From assembly GCF_018691265.1 (NCBI RefSeq), contig NW_024881321.1:17828698-17892697 (forward strand): a stretch of DNA of 64,000 nt, read 5' to 3'. The stretch comes from Tyto alba. Its lineage: Eukaryota > Chordata > Aves > Strigiformes > Tytonidae. Position numbers and translations under genes: made by a program. A model generated the notes under the pieces. The model did no database searches. It saw nothing but the letters and a program-made list of their open reading frames with translations, and was not told the origin of the DNA. How positions within the stretch are numbered: position 1 is the first letter of the stretch; each line of letters begins with the position of its first letter. Shown one piece after another: positions 1 through 15,000 of this stretch.

Positions 1-3000
1 TGATCTTTCTAGCATTGCCTCTTCTGGTTGTGGGGTCTTTTTCTAGGTGAATGTTGGTTTTATTTTGTTGGATTTTTGTACACTTATTTCATGTAATCTG
101 GCAAAATAATAAATGGTATTTTTTCAATTGCATTACTTTTCCTACAGTTCTGAATAACCGCAGGAAAAATTATGGAAAGATTACTCATTGGCTTAATAAG
201 AAAAGTATTAGAAGTACAGATAATATTTTAATGCGGTCATACACATACTCCATTCCCCTTTACGATTTTTTTTTTTTGTTGTTATTAACAAAGTGATAAT
301 TATCTTCACAACCTTAGAGGGTTAGAATAGGAGTTCAAAATATACTGCCTTCTGTTTTATTAGTTACTAAATACTCATCACTTTCCCTTTTCCCTATTTT
401 CATTAAAATACAGTAATTTGGCCTTCTTCCCAATCTTGGCAAGACTTAAAGATGGTATAGAACTAAAAGAGCTTGGTGTATTACATATGGAGTCTTCTGA
501 GTGAATTTTCTTATTGTACTTCCAAACTACCTTGTTTTTTTAAACAAGTCAAAAAGGGTAGGTTCTGCAAAGCCTTATGGCTTGTGCCTAGTCCCACAAA
601 CCTCTACATAAGGGAACAAAATTTCTTTAAGAGCTTGGTAAAGACCCTTTATTTTCCCCTTATGCCCATTTTCCTCTTTGAATTTATGGTCGATCCCTAT
701 TTTTCATTATTGGTAGGTAGTGTAAGAAAAATAGAAAAATGGGGAAAGTGTTTACATGGCCTTATGAAAAAAAAGCCCTCCATATTTTGCAATGCAGCCA
801 GACTCAAATACTGAACTAGCTCTGTGAACTGTAGAGGTTATTACTGTATATACACAGAAAGCCATACTCATTTTTCCAAGACACTCTTTAAACTTTTTTC
901 AAACTTAAATTGCCTTTACTTGCCCTTGGTTTTGATGTCATGTCTTGTAGTGTAAAATGGAAAGAGAATAATGAATTTAAAATGGTACAGTGTGGCATTT
1001 TGGTTTTTGTGTTTGGTTTTTTTTTTTTTTTTTTTTCCCCTCAAAACACTGGCTGCAAACTGCAGATTCATTTTCTTAATAAACTTACAGGTATGTGTAT
1101 TTTCTGTTGTTTTGCACCCTTGTAGAAGATATTCCTAAGTGTTACTGGTAAAAATATTCCTTACTCTTTATAAATACTTGCTGTCCGTACATTCAGCCTT
1201 TGTAGAAACTGTGTTCTTTCTGTCTCTAAATAGTGAGAGTCGGCCCCTTGGCTATGTGTCCTGAAAGACAACCACCTTGCCTCTTGCCCAGTAAAAGTTG
1301 AAACTGGTATTTAAAGCATCTCATGTTAGATGAAGTTGCTTGTATTTCATTATATGTTCGTGTGGTTTGTTTTAATAAAATATTAATTTGTCGTATTTCT
1401 TACAGTTGTATCTATGTAGGTATGAATCTACACAAACATGGCGTAACTGTTACAGAATTCTTGTGCCTATGTGTAAGCCTGCTTACTAGGTGGATTATGG
1501 AATGAAAAGAGAGCCATCTATACCTTTCATTCAGGCTTATCATTTTATGTGAATCTTAAGTGTCTTTACTGCAAATCTACCAATAAATACATTTCCTCAA
1601 ATAGCATTGGGCAGGAAATATGATGAAGCTTTTAAAGTAATCTTTCCCTTCTGAGAAAGATAACGGACAAATAGCTCTGGTCTTCTACATTATCATTTTT
1701 GAAAACAGCATTGGGAACTGCAGATTTGAGTTTTGTGGAGAGCTTGGCTAAAGAAGTAGATTAGGATTTCATTGTTTTTCCATTAGAGAGGATAGAGGAG
1801 TATTACTTGCTACATGTTTTTTTCAGGTATTTATATTTGCATCTGTTTATTAGCTGACTTCTTTATTTTAAACTGGAGAGCCCCAGGTGACTGGAAAAGA
1901 TTTTACTATAGGATATGTTTTTTACCAGCAGAAATATAATAGGCTGTGAAATGTTAACTTTTTTGAAAATACACAGCGTTCCTACATCTTTAACTTTTTC
2001 TCCAAAATGTATTTCTTTCATCAGTAGAAGTAGTGTTTCAAAATAGGATTTGTTTATGCCACAGCGTACAATTAGTTTTTTCTTGTAATTATGAATGGTC
2101 AGTGTGTGTATAGTAACAATAGCTTCTGAATTCAGTTATGTTCTCCTAGACTCTGAGAACACAAATATTTCAAATTGGTTTAGATCACATATAGTTACTA
2201 ATTCTGCAGCTGTTGTTGTACATAACTTATCTGAGTAGAAGAAGAATATCTGATTAAAAAGTGAGCACCCAGTTGTAGGCTACAGTTGTCCAAGCTCAGT
2301 AGGTGCTTCAGTCTCTCTCTCCTTCTTACGTGGTTTAATGTTAGGTAAAAGATCCCAAATCACTTTTCGTATTGTGATGTATATAGTAGTATAGGAAAGA
2401 TGATAAGAAAGCCTTTGGTTTAGACGCTGTTCAGAAGTTCTAAACAGGCAGCTGAGAATCACTTGAAGATTCATGTTTTTTATCTGGCACTTAATCTTTG
2501 TCTACTTCAAAATATGGTGTTCAGTCGTAGTTTGAAAGGATTTTTCATGTAAAAGAACACCTTAAAAGGTGCATCTACTACAACATATATTCTGTCTCTT
2601 GGCTCAAAAGGTCATCAAAGATCACGATTTTTTTGAATTGCTGAAACCCAGTAGCTCCAGTGTGAGCAGTGGTGTCAGGTATTCTGAAGTACTCATTAAG
2701 TCAAATAATATCATATTTATTCATATGTGATCTGACCCATGATTTCTAGTTAAAGTGAATATTCAGTAATTTTCTATTTTGTGACAAAACACTTTCAAAA
2801 TGACTGAAATACTTTAATGCTTTAGTAAATAGTGCTGAGAGTGTTTTCATCTTCCTTTCATAAATGTATTTAAATAAATAAAACATGGGGATTTTGTGTG
2901 TCTTTGTTAGCACTATGATTTATTCAGACTTATTTATTGAAACTTGAATCTCATTTATTCTCCTTAAATTTTGGAAAGTATGGATGTTGCAATGTATTTC

Positions 3001-3089
3001 ACATTGTAGATAATCTGTTATGATATGTTATGATGTGATAGGTATGCGAGCGTACTCATTTAATATTATTCTGTGGTTTTCTTTTCCAG
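1..3089 (+). other. UCHL3 intron upstream of the first visible exon
   Basis: AT-rich intron sequence. No UCHL3 exon 1 or 2 was recognised here, although a very short exon encoding only a few residues could be missed by eye. The short ORFs do not resemble known proteins. No repeat was identified apart from T-runs such as the one near 1018-1036. Confidence 0.7.
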
Positions 3090-3218
3090 TTTCTCAAGCA
3101 GCTAGGTATACATCCTGACTGGCAATTTGTAGATGTTTATGGTATGGAACCAGAACTGCTTAGCATGGTGCCAAGACCTGTCTGTGCAGTGTTACTTCTC
3201 TTTCCAATAACAGAAAAG
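3090..3218 (+). CDS. UCHL3: UCHL3 coding exon, residues 19-61 (probably exon 3)
   Basis: This 129-nt exon is phase 0 at both ends, preceded by a pyrimidine-rich tract ending CTTTTCCAG and followed by GTAAAT. It encodes [20 protein letters not shown] and on to LLLFPITEK. This is the N-terminal part of the UCH fold that contacts ubiquitin and includes the [16 protein letters not shown] strand typical of UCHL1 and UCHL3. It is called exon 3 because mammalian UCHL3 has nine exons and six more follow here. Confidence 0.96.
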
Positions 3219-6200
3219 GTAAATGTTTATTTAATAATTAGCTAATCACTTCTGTAAATGAAATGGGAACAAACAGTTTGAATCTTGTACATTGATGTCA
3301 TAATAGAGTCAAGATGAGACTCAAACCTTATTCAAGAGACTTCTTAATTAAAAACAACAAAAAATGCTTCCTTCAGAACCTTCTTTTGATAACCTTACAG
3401 GTATATTTCTAATTTCTTTTCAAGTTGAAGTGGGAAAAGCTAGTGTAGAAGCAGAGAGTAATACACCTCACATTTTTCTATTACAGACAATTTAAGGCAT
3501 TTTTTAAATTTAAGTATGCACTGTGAAATGGCTCAGTTACGCTACTTTTAGCAGAAAGCTACAATAGCACAAGCAAAATAAGAGGTAGGGTGGAGGACTA
3601 TATCAAATGCAACTACTTTTTGACTCTTCATACCAAACTTCAATCCACTTTCAGTTCCATCATCAGTACCAATATGGCTTTTGCTTCTTGGATAGATGGG
3701 GGCATATTTCTAAGATTAAAGATAATCCCCTTCCCCTGCCCCCTTCTTCCTCTATGTTAGACTTTGAAATACTTGATTTGGTTGAATCTTCAAGTCTGCT
3801 TATTTTGTGTCATCATATGCTTCTACATAAAGAAGACATCCATCGTAGGTATCTTCAAGTGTTACGTAGGTTGAAATCTGTGATTCATATTGATCTTTCA
3901 ATTCATAAAAATCTTACATGATTGTGATGTCAGCTAAGATGTTTGAGGTGAATTTGCCCAAACATCTTCCTTTTAATGTGTCTCTCAAAGACCATATAAT
4001 TTATTAAGTATAAAGCAGTTACCTGTTAAAGCTTAACTTCTAGAACAAAACATGTTTAAATGGAGAGTCAGTCCTTTTACTCATTAGGTCCTGTAAACCT
4101 TTGCATTCTCAGTTTCTCCAAAACAGCTATGCAGACAGTCCTTTTTGGGGTTGATTTCAGCCACCTTGATAATTTGAATTTAAGCAAAGCCTTAACTGTC
4201 TTCACCTTTCTTCAGGAAATATACTTTCTTCCACCTTTGAGGCATTGTTTTCTGTGTGCTGTGGTTTCTGTCTGGCTGCTTAAGCTATGTGTCTGAGCTC
4301 CTGCTGTGACTGTCACTTTTCTTTTACTTCCCTTCCTGTGCAAACTTCCTTTCTTGGATCATGCTATGGAAGCATCATCCCATAGGAAAAAACCTTTCCC
4401 TTGTTCCAGAAAGTGTATCCGATTTCATCCTGAAGAAGCATATAACAAACAGAACCAGAGAAACAGTATATGCTCTGTTGCATTGATCAGTGAAATTTGA
4501 CCACCAGCCAAATATTTGAGATTTTCTCCAGCATGTTAATCCTTCAGAAACATAAGGGACACAAGTGTTTCTATCAACTGTTTGGCCTGAGTGTGTGAAG
4601 GCTGAATCTTTCATGTGAAGTCCCAATGTCCTGAAGCTTTTGTTGTTCAGTGTGAACTCCACAAGACTCTTGATCATTATTATTATTTCATATTTCTGGA
4701 GTACTTTTCCCCTCCTCGGTCTCCTTTTCAATATGGTCTGTTATTTTCTGCATTAATTTATTATATATTTATTTTCTTGGCTGTGTCTATGCTTACAGAA
4801 GTGTGCCTCAATTAATTTTGCTGCCTTTGTAAACACTTTTCTATCATGTCTTTGTTCTTCTGTCTAGAAGTTCCTTTCTTTCATGTTTCTTATGTATCTT
4901 ATTTACTTGAACTTACTTTTAGGACAAGATATCCTTGTTAGCTCACACCCAGTCTTAGAGTTATTGTCCAGTTTAAAGGTCAATGACTTTCTTAGTCTGC
5001 ATTGAAGGCTCTAGACAGAGTGAACACTGTGAGTGTTGGGTATTTTGGGCATGGTCCAATGAATACATATCATGAGATAGCTCAGGTTAGGAGAAACCTC
5101 TCGAGGTGATCTGGTCTAACCCTTGCTCAAAATAATATTTTTAGCATTCTCAACATTTATATATTTTTTTTTTTTGCCATGGAGTTTGTTTTGGTTGGCA
5201 GGGAATGAATGATAGCTATATTGTTTCCCTTCTCTGATCTGAATTTTTGTCTGATTATGCACTATGAATTTTTTTTTTTTCCATTAATGCTATTTTTGTG
5301 AACTTGTAGATAAGTGGTGTCAAATTAAAATGCTTTTTAAATGCTTTTGCTGTTACTTAGACTATTCATAACACTCAGACAAGCTGCAAGCATGGAATCA
5401 TGATGCTGGAAAAATTTGTTTCTTTCTTTTCAGGAAGAATTCCTTGATGATAACATTCTGCATTCGATCTTTACTTTTGTCATACTTGTATAAAAAACCC
5501 ATCTACTTCAATATTTATTTCTTTTTTTATAATCTACAAAGGTACCTAGTAAAAGAGGAAGAACGAACAGCATTGTCTGGAACACTTGCAGTTTTCTTTC
5601 ATTCTTTTTCTGTTTGAGATGAAAACCTTAAAGTGATTTTTAAACAAACAAACAAACAAACAAACAAACAAAAAAACAACCTCTCCAAAAAGAACCAACA
5701 AACCACAACCCACAAAAAGCCCCCACAAATCTAACACACTGTTGCACAGTATAACAGATTTTAGTCAGTTATGATTTTTACAAAACAAGTACTTTTGAGG
5801 CCATGACCACTATATAAATCTTATTTTATATTCCTGGAAAAAATGAAATGTGAAAATGGAATTTGTAAGAATCCTTCATGCTGATTAAACACCTGAAATA
5901 TTATGGTTTCCTTGATAACACTTTGAGACCTCTGTCATTAAAAGCTTTTTATTGGATTGAAGGGAGATGGTGACAGGTGCTCAGATGAAGGAAATACTTT
6001 GAACATTTTTGAGATTGTTAGGTAACACATATTTCAAAATTATGTTTCAAGCGTGATTGGTTTTTGGCTAGTGACAAGGCACCGATTTAAGAAACAATGC
6101 AGAGCTGTTCAGTTGAGTAAGCTTATATGTACTTGTTGGGCCACGTGTGTTAAAAGCGTTTCAAATTACAAATCGACTTTTGTTTTTTATTAGTTAGCTA

Positions 6201-9200
6201 TTGCTTTTTTTTTTAATTATTTTTGGTTGGATAATGTAGCCAGTATCTATTTGTACTGTTTGTGAATGTCTTTAACTTTCCTTCTAGTATGAGAGCTTCA
6301 GAACAGAAGAGGAGGAGAGAATAAGAGCTAAGGGGCAAGATGTCAAATCATCCGTTTATTTCATGAAGCAGACCATTAACAATGCTTGTGGAACAATTGG
6401 GCTGATTCATGCTATTGCAAACAACAGAGATAAAATGAACTTTGGTAAGTTTTTTTTGTTGCTTGGGTTTTTTCTTGCCTTTTCCCTTTTTTTCCTTAAC
6501 TGTAAGGGGAGGAATGGAGGGAAAGATATGTTTTGTACTGTTTTCTCTGAATATAACAACTCATAAATGATGATCCCTATTCAAAGGGCATTTCTACCTT
6601 TAATTATGAAAACATTATGTCATATTAATCCACGTACTAAACCACTAGAAACGTTGAAAACTACAGGAGGTGGCTATTCCTCTTGCAATCAGCCTTCAGT
6701 GTCTTAAAGATACAATGTAACTATATCTTTAAAACTTTTGTTGTCTGTTAAGTATACTGTAAGCTTTGAATGAAGTTGGAGTTAAAATATGACTAATTAT
6801 GTCTTTTTTTATTTTTGAAGAAACTAACTCTTCACTGAAAAAGTTCCTAGAAGATTCATTATCTATGACTCCTGAAGAGAGGGCCAAATATCTAGAAACT
6901 TATGAAGTCAGTATCGTGTTTCTACTTCTATTTAAAATTATTTAAGAATTACTTGCATGAGAAGGTACTGTCCTTAGGACTTGATCCAGAGTAGCACTTA
7001 AACAATTCGATTTTACATGTGATTTTGTGATCAGAGAGTTGATACAAAGAAAACTGCTTTGCCTGCCCACAGCTCACTCAGCAGAATGGATTTTGTCAAT
7101 GTTCCTCATCCATATTAATTCACTGGCTTACTTTAAAATTACTTTTAAATGGATGAGAAATGTATGCATAACCTTTTGGTGGGGTCAGGATCCGGTTTAA
7201 TGGTCGATTTAAGCTGATCTGGGGCTATTGCTGAAATGATCATCCTTCTGCTGCCTCTTTTCATTTGTGCCTTCTAGTTGTCTCTTTTTGGCTCTTGCAG
7301 TGTGGGCCATACAAAAAGCTGATTTGGCTGAAATATAATCTCCTTCCCCCACCACCCCAAACAATTAGATGAGCTAGCTGATAGTGTGGGTAGCCAGATC
7401 GTTAGCGCTGTTTGAAAGGATGTGTCAAACATCTGGTCAGTGGTGGAAGGGGAGAAGGTGCTGTTGCTGCTGATCGTAATGATGATCCTCTTTCAAAATT
7501 AAAATCTTGATGATTTCCAAGTTTGAGTTCAGTTTAAGCTTACTGTGAAGCCTTCAGGAATAACGGTGTTAACCTGTGGCTGAGGGATGTATTAACAAGC
7601 AGAAACTGTAGAGGTTCAATGAGATTTTCTGTAGAGATGTTGGACATAAGATGTCTGATCAGAGCTTCTATCTAAAATACTTTGTCTACTCAAGAAGTGA
7701 TACATAACAAAAACACCTGCCTGTAGTGTTTTCTGTGTGCAAAAGTGCCATTACAAACTGTTAGGTGTTTGATTTGAATTGACTGTGATGAAACTGAAAT
7801 ATTGGTCTTCCGAGATCCTTGGAAGTGGAGATTATTTGTTTAGGAATTTTTTATTTACTTATTACATACACTGAACAAAAATAGTTACATCTATGGCATT
7901 TGATAAAATTAAGAGTATACGTAATCCGTAAACCACTGAAACTCTCTCATTTAATGTCTGATTGAAATATGTTTTAATTTTAGGCTATTCGTGTCACTCA
8001 TGAATCCAGTGCCCATGAAGGTCAGACTGAGGTATTCATTTTTTTTAAAAAATCTTTGTTAATAACTACTTTGAGTTGAATATAATTGAAATTAAAACAA
8101 TCCTCTATTAAAGGTTTACAGTGAAATGGAGATCATTGCTTAGTTTGCAGCATTGTGTCATCAAACAAAAAACAGGGCACAAAATCAAGTGTCATTGTTG
8201 AGGGGAAAACCAAACTTAAAGCTTGTTTGTGAAGTTTTGTTTTGGGGTTGGTGTTTGTTTTTTTTTGTTTTGTTTTTTTTTAAGCTTTTATATAACATGA
8301 CTGATATTTTCAAGCATCGTTTCAGAGTAAAACGGCCAGTAACAGTACTTTTAATGAAAGTTGAAGTTTTGATGTTGCAAATTTGTAGCTGAGACTGTAA
8401 GATCCATAGTAATCACACAAGTGGATTAAACATTTTATGAGAGTCTGAAAAGTTTTCCTTCAGAAAATAAATAGTACAATATTTGTTTTGTCATTGTGTA
8501 TGTGCTGTTTGTGTACAAATAGTAATTCAGAGTAATTTTTACTAATACATGTATTTATAAACTTTTATCCCCCAACAGATTGGGCGATATTTAAAAAAAA
8601 AAAAAAAAAAAAAAAAAACACAGAAAAAACACCCAACCCCAAAACCAACAAAAAAACATAAAAGAAACATAAACTTCACACTTGGCATTTTTCTGCATCA
8701 GTCATACTATGACAGTCTTCTGTCCTTCCAGTTCAGATTTCAGTATCTGTTCCACAAAAATAAAATTGATTAGATCATTGCTACCACTGCATTTTTTGAC
8801 AAAGAGATAAACCCTCCTTTGTTTGGCTGTGATTCCAGTGTCTCATCTGCCTTTTTTTTTTTTTTTTTTGAAGTACAGTAGATGATGAGATTTTCTTTCT
8901 TCTTATGACTTGTGGGGTATCTTCTAAACAATGCAGGAGAAAGCAAAGCAGTCCTTTCTGCTTCCCCTTGCCTCAAAATCTGGAAATTAAAATTAAGAGA
9001 ATTGTTTTAACTATTTCTATTGTGAAAAACTTTGTGATATTTTCTTTAAAAAAATCCACTGCTCTTTCTTCTTATCTCTTTTCTCTAAATTAATCAAGGT
9101 TCTGTATCTCAAGAAAAAATGTCAGAGCAGTCATATTTCTCTTCCTTTTTTAAGTGAGAGACTCCAAAAATCTGGTCTGTTTTCTTTACAAATTAGTCCT

Positions 9201-11983
9201 TTTCTAGATATTCTTGACAAGCTCAGTAAGATAGAGGCTGTGAAGATTGTTCCCACAAACTGCTGAAGAGTGAATCTTTTCCTAAGATCCTTGTGAAAGA
9301 GAAAAACTTCTTCAGGCGTTTTGACGTACTGTGACATTCATCCAGGGAATGATTTGTCTATGGATTCTTCTGGCAGAAATTACAGAATGATTGTGAAAGA
9401 AAATGCAAGGGCTACACAGTTCCTGAGAGTCTTTGTAAAGATTCAGGAAGCATCTAAGTGATGATGGAATCCCCTAATAAGGGACAATTAATATTCTGGA
9501 CTTACACAGATTAATTTGTTTCCCAATCAAGATAACCATAGTAGAAAAGATTAATAGTTGTGTGGAAATATTAAGACCTTTTTTTTGTAATAAAAACTTA
9601 CAAGATTGTTTTAGCAATCATGTCTAAATGCAAATATTGAATAGGTAAGTTCCTTGCTAAATAACTATTATTTAATTTTTCATAACTGAATCTGGAAGTA
9701 ATTCAATATGGATATTCCTTAGACTGGTAAAATAAGTTTTTCCTGCCCTTCTATTTTCAAAGTTGAAAAAGTACAAAGACTGAACACATGTTCTAGGACC
9801 ATTTTTCAGGATACTTCTGATCCATCAACCAAGGAGAGAAGAAATAAGCAGGTTATCTTTTTGGAACATCTAATTGCCTGAAGATCCTGTCCTACCATAG
9901 TGTAGTTAAATTGGCAGCAAGGCCTCCTCTTTCATCTGTACAGGAGGAATTGCTTTACTTGAAAGTACAATTCTTTTTAAGCAAAGCAAGATCTGAAACA
10001 TTAATATGCTGAGAAGTGTAATTGAGGGTTGGAGTGAGTTAATTTAGTCTTTTTCCTTCCAATGGTACATTTTAAATGTTGCTGTATACCTCTTCACGTA
10101 GTGGTGAAGGGACTGATGAACAGCATGCCCTTGAAGATGCTGAAATTAGCCTATGCAGGTCATACAAGGATATTGACATGTCCTGCTGGGTAAATGAATA
10201 ACTTCTAGCACCTTTGGAGCAAGAGAGAAGAGAATCCCATTCTTCCTGCATATACATTATTGCTACAGTTATTTTCCTGAGAACTTAAACTTCCTTTCAG
10301 AGCACTGGAAAGGAACATGTTTGTCTTCCTATGACACTGCTGGGTTTCTGTTCTTCACCCCCAGCGACCCTAAACAGCAAGGGCATTTTGCATAGAAACC
10401 TTTCCTTCAAATAAAGTGGCTTATATAGTTGCTTAATAATAGTAAGTGCTGTAGCTTTGCAAGCAAAAAGTCATTCCCAGGTTCCTACAGAATTAAAGAT
10501 TAAGAAGATATGCAGACCTACTCTTCTAGGATGGTTAACTTGGCTTGCATGCTTTCTAAGAATAGCCTGCTCTGGGGGTAGTTCTGTCCCTTAGATAGGT
10601 ATTTGATACTACTATCCACTCAAATTCTTCTGAAAATGTTGCTTAAGATCAACTGTGTTAGACTGAATTAATTTCCAAAAGTGTAATCTATGACAGATGG
10701 CCTTGCTGATTTGGTTAAGTAACAATGTACCAGTTCTCAAGATGTTGTTCTTTCCCTCCCCATGCGAAACACACCATCACACCATAGATCAGTATTGTGG
10801 GATAAAAATAAAATTTTCTGCAATCTTGAGATATGGAAGGTTTAAAAATAGCGAAGAATACAGACAAGTTATATTCTGACAATTTTTTTTTTCCTGGGCT
10901 CTGATTTCTCATAGTTTTGAGGATTCAGCCTTTAATGCTTTTAAGTAAAGCCTTTATTTGTTGATTGCTCCTTGACAGTCTTGCTAAGCCATCTCAGTGA
11001 CTACTTCATTTTTACAATATGCAAGTGGATTTTCTGCTTTTTTTTCTGTTCTGTGTATGTGGGTATTTCAAACCTTGAAATAAAGCAAGGTTATCTAGAA
11101 ATAAAAGGTAGCAGTAATAAAGCAATGCTATCTTTCTAGTATCTGTGCATTTCATCTATTCACCGTGTCCAGTAGGTAGGATTTGTTTCTGTTTTAGAGT
11201 AGTCTGTAATCGGATTATTTTTATTTAATTTCTTACATTTTTAAGAAAAGTTATGTTTGAAAAAAAAAATGGTATCTGACAAGATATTACTTGTATAATA
11301 TTAGTAGGATGTCACATTCTACATTCCAGTTAGTGAGTGATTGCTGGCAGAGAAGCATTACAGTGGTCAGTTTGCTTCTGGGATTTATCACCAATGTGTG
11401 ATCTCCATAGGTGAAGCATTAAGATGAATTGCTAAGCAAATGGATTGAAGCTGAGAGCTATAAAGTGTTGTGCCTTGATGGACATTTTAACAGGCTTTCT
11501 AAGTTTGATAGCTGTGATTAATTTGCCTACTTTCAAAAGTTAAAAACAAACAACAAAAAAGGCTGTGTGTCTAGCGATTTTACATAATTCTTAGCATCGC
11601 ATTTAAAACTTTTACAGACCATCCATACACTGGATTAGAACTGAGTATTTCTGGGAGGTTTTTTGTATTAAAATATGTGAGGTTTTTAATGTTTAGTGAA
11701 TTTTTATTAAATGATTTAAAAATTTTCTTAAAAACAGAGAATTTTTTTGTTCTTTCAAAGGGATTAGATTTTAAGAAGAGCTAGGCAGTTTTCATTTTGC
11801 TAATTCATTTCAAGTTTGCAAATTAAAAGGACTGTAAATTTGGGCTTATCTTTCAGGACAGGTTTTGGACCAGGTTTGATTCAAGTTCTGTGTTAAGACT
11901 CCAGGATTCTGTGGCTCCATGGCTTATTTTTTTGCTACAGTAAAACAAATAATTAGATAAAGCAGTCCTATGACTACCTCTGT

Positions 11984-12037
<54 letters not shown>

Positions 12038-15000
12038 GGTCTGTTTAAAATTACTTTAGTAGGAAGCAGTAAGATCTGGGAATAATTCCACGGAAGCGTG
12101 GTGTTGGTTTCAGGAGTTTCAAGGTTGGTTTGATTCTGAGCCCATGCTCCAGTACCATAATGAGGGCAATTAACGTAAGACTCTTGTAACAGTCTTTCTG
12201 TTAAACTTTATGCTCCTGAGGCTTATCCTTTCCCAAGTGACAGGTATTTCATATCCAAAGCTGCCAAAAAAAGGCTCGATGTCTTTACAACAAAGCTTCA
12301 TGGGTCCAGCTTCCTCTCCTTTCTGTGGGATAGCTCCTGAAAGGCAGCTATTGCCGAGACTAGAATAGTTGCCAGCTACTCAAGAGCCTCTTTACTCTTT
12401 CATGGGTCTTCTGCTGACCATATACTTTTGTTTATAACATTTAGCACGTCTGAAGATGTGGAAAATATAATCAGCTTCTTTGCGGAAACTGCACACGCTT
12501 TTAAGCTGGTCCTTATATTGTTGCTTCGTACTGAGCAGTGTTTGACTTTTCCTGTTCATTTGTTTTGCATTTGTTTTTTTCTCTTTTTGTTCTTTGTGTG
12601 ACTCCTTCAGCAGTTAATGAACTGCTGAAATCCTGTACTACCACACGTCTTAACATTTCTCATACTCTCTTATAAAAAACAAACAAAAAAAAATCCAAAA
12701 CCTTCAAAAATATTAGAGAGACAATACAGTTTGTGGACGCTAGAGCATCCTCATTAGCTGTCTAATGTACCGTAATGAAGAAGTTATGGCAAAATCTGAG
12801 GGACAAAAAGTAGCAATTAACAGCACTGATCAGGGTTAGGTTCAAATCTAACTTCTTTGTATTAATATCTTGGGTTGCTTTCTTTCAAAACAGTTGTAAC
12901 GAGAGAATTTTTTTCAAAGCAGGAAAACATGTCTTCACATGAGAGACTTCCAGATCTAGAGTCTTTTGCAGAGCAAATAGCCCTTTTGAATTTGGAGTTG
13001 GGGAAGAAACTTACTTGGTATCCTGTGGACTCATTTTTATTAATAATAAAAAGTTACTGTGTAGTTTTCTGAGAGAGTAGGAAAGGAGGAAAATAGGAAG
13101 GGATGCTTGTTACAGAAATAAGAAGAAATTGTTTAACTCAATTAAACAATGGTATGCTATGATAGCTTGTGGGAAGTTATTCCAGGTAGAAAATATTATC
13201 TGTACTGATTCTTGAAACAAATGGCCTTTTTGATGTGTGAATATAATAATGTGAGTAGCAAGATATTTTTGTTCTGCTCTCATATCACTGACATCCACAT
13301 CCACTTCTTTGCAACTATTCTTCTTTACAGTTCAAATCCACAGCAGGGAAAATGGTGAGCTATACCATATAAAGTACTTTTAAAAAGATTCATTTGCCTT
13401 TAGTTAAGGAATTAGGTCCAGAGAACAATCTGTATTCAATTTCTGCATTTCTAAAGAACTCTTATTCAAATACTGTTCTGGTAATAGTATCTGAACTTTT
13501 AGTCAGCTGTGTGTGTCTGTGTCTGTTGAAATAATTCTGGATTGTCAGATTACCAACAATATCTTTTGTCTTCCATCAAACTCCTGAAACAGCTCATCCT
13601 ATAGCATTGTAGGAGCTATTGCTGGCATAGGGGATTTAGAAGCACACCCTTGGGAAGAGAGGAGGCTTAACAGACTACACTTAGATCAGCTTTTGCTGCT
13701 GTGGACAGCAAATACTCAGATAGTTGTGGTGTTAAGTAATTGACAGGCTGTTTGTGCAACATCAGGGTATCACTAACTGCTGACACAGGGCTTTCCATAT
13801 CACTTTTTGTTATAAAGTTCAAATGATAGAGTGAACTTTTTATTATGTCTTGTGGTACTTGCTGCATATGGAACCACTTCTGTGTTTGAGGTTGAAATTT
13901 TTTTGGATGGGGGAGTTTTAGCATGGTTTATGCATTACTGCTTAGCAGAATGTGATTTGTGGTCTTTGGGAAGTTTACTTCTTTAAATGTTATTACAGCA
14001 TAGCTCAAAATGATGTTTCAATCAAGCTAATAAATATGAGTAAAATGGCCTCTTGAAATACCTGCATTAGATACTGGTTAGAGGATAATAAGAGCTTTTG
14101 ATTTTGTTCATGGCCTAAATTCTTAGGAGAAAATTAAGAGTGCTCAAATTCCTATTTTTTTCCTCTTCTTTAGAGGCTATTGAGAATGTCCAACTAAATG
14201 AAGTTTAACCTAGTATATCAGTTACTAGTTATTATGGAAAAGAAAACAACTGGAATATAAAATATATCAACTATTTTCATGTAGCACAGAAAATACTGTC
14301 TTTGGTTCTGTAATTCCTCCTGTTTGTTTGGTTTTTATATTTTAGTACACTTCATACATCTATTTGCCAACTGACAGCTTTGGCTACTAGCACTGTAGGT
14401 TGGGCTAAATGAGGCTCAGAACTAAGACTGAGGTGCTGCATCTGAGCTGCCACTTCAAATAAAAACAACATTCTTGCACCTCATTAGACCTTTCAGAATA
14501 TTGATGGTGGAAAACTTAGCCTTGAAAATCAAAACTGGTGTTTGACTCTGTCACTATAAAAGTCAGAAGTAAGAACTGGTCTCAGATGTTCACAAAAAAC
14601 TGAAATACTTGTGCACATTAGTATGTTTTCTTAGATATACCTTTTGTTCACAAGTATAATCAAGAATATTTTTAACATGGATTGAAGTTGGAAGTCACGA
14701 AAAAAGCTACCACAGCTTGATTTCTTCCTTAACTCAAACCATAACTGCAAACTGTAGTCTGTAAACTTGTTTAGTGTGCCTTGAGAACTATAATATTGCT
14801 TGGAATGCACTAAGTTAGACTTTGATCACAGTAACAGTCGTTAACATTGGCAAGAACTAAGTAGAATCAATGCACTCTGTTCTCAACTGCTATAAAACTT
14901 GAACTTTCAAAGATCTCTGGTTCCCTGGGGCATTACAATTTATTGTTAGAGAAGAAACATAAAGGAGCTTCCCTTTTGCTCCTGCCAAGAACATATGGTG

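Larger units (their letters stand above)
3219..6287 (+). other. UCHL3 intron (3,069 nt)
   Basis: AT-rich intron carrying a small CR1-like fragment (5084-5131) and an (AAAC)n simple repeat (5642-5680). The ORF at 3607-3921 has no recognisable domain and no splice context, so it is treated as chance. Confidence 0.85.

Noticed and set aside
1380..1430. Possible UCHL3 micro-exon between TTCTTACAG and GTATGA
   Set aside because: The enclosed sequence does not encode the expected N-terminal residues and contains an in-frame stop in the required phase.
3607..3921. 104-residue ORF in a UCHL3 intron
   Set aside because: No similarity recognised; intronic and consistent with chance.
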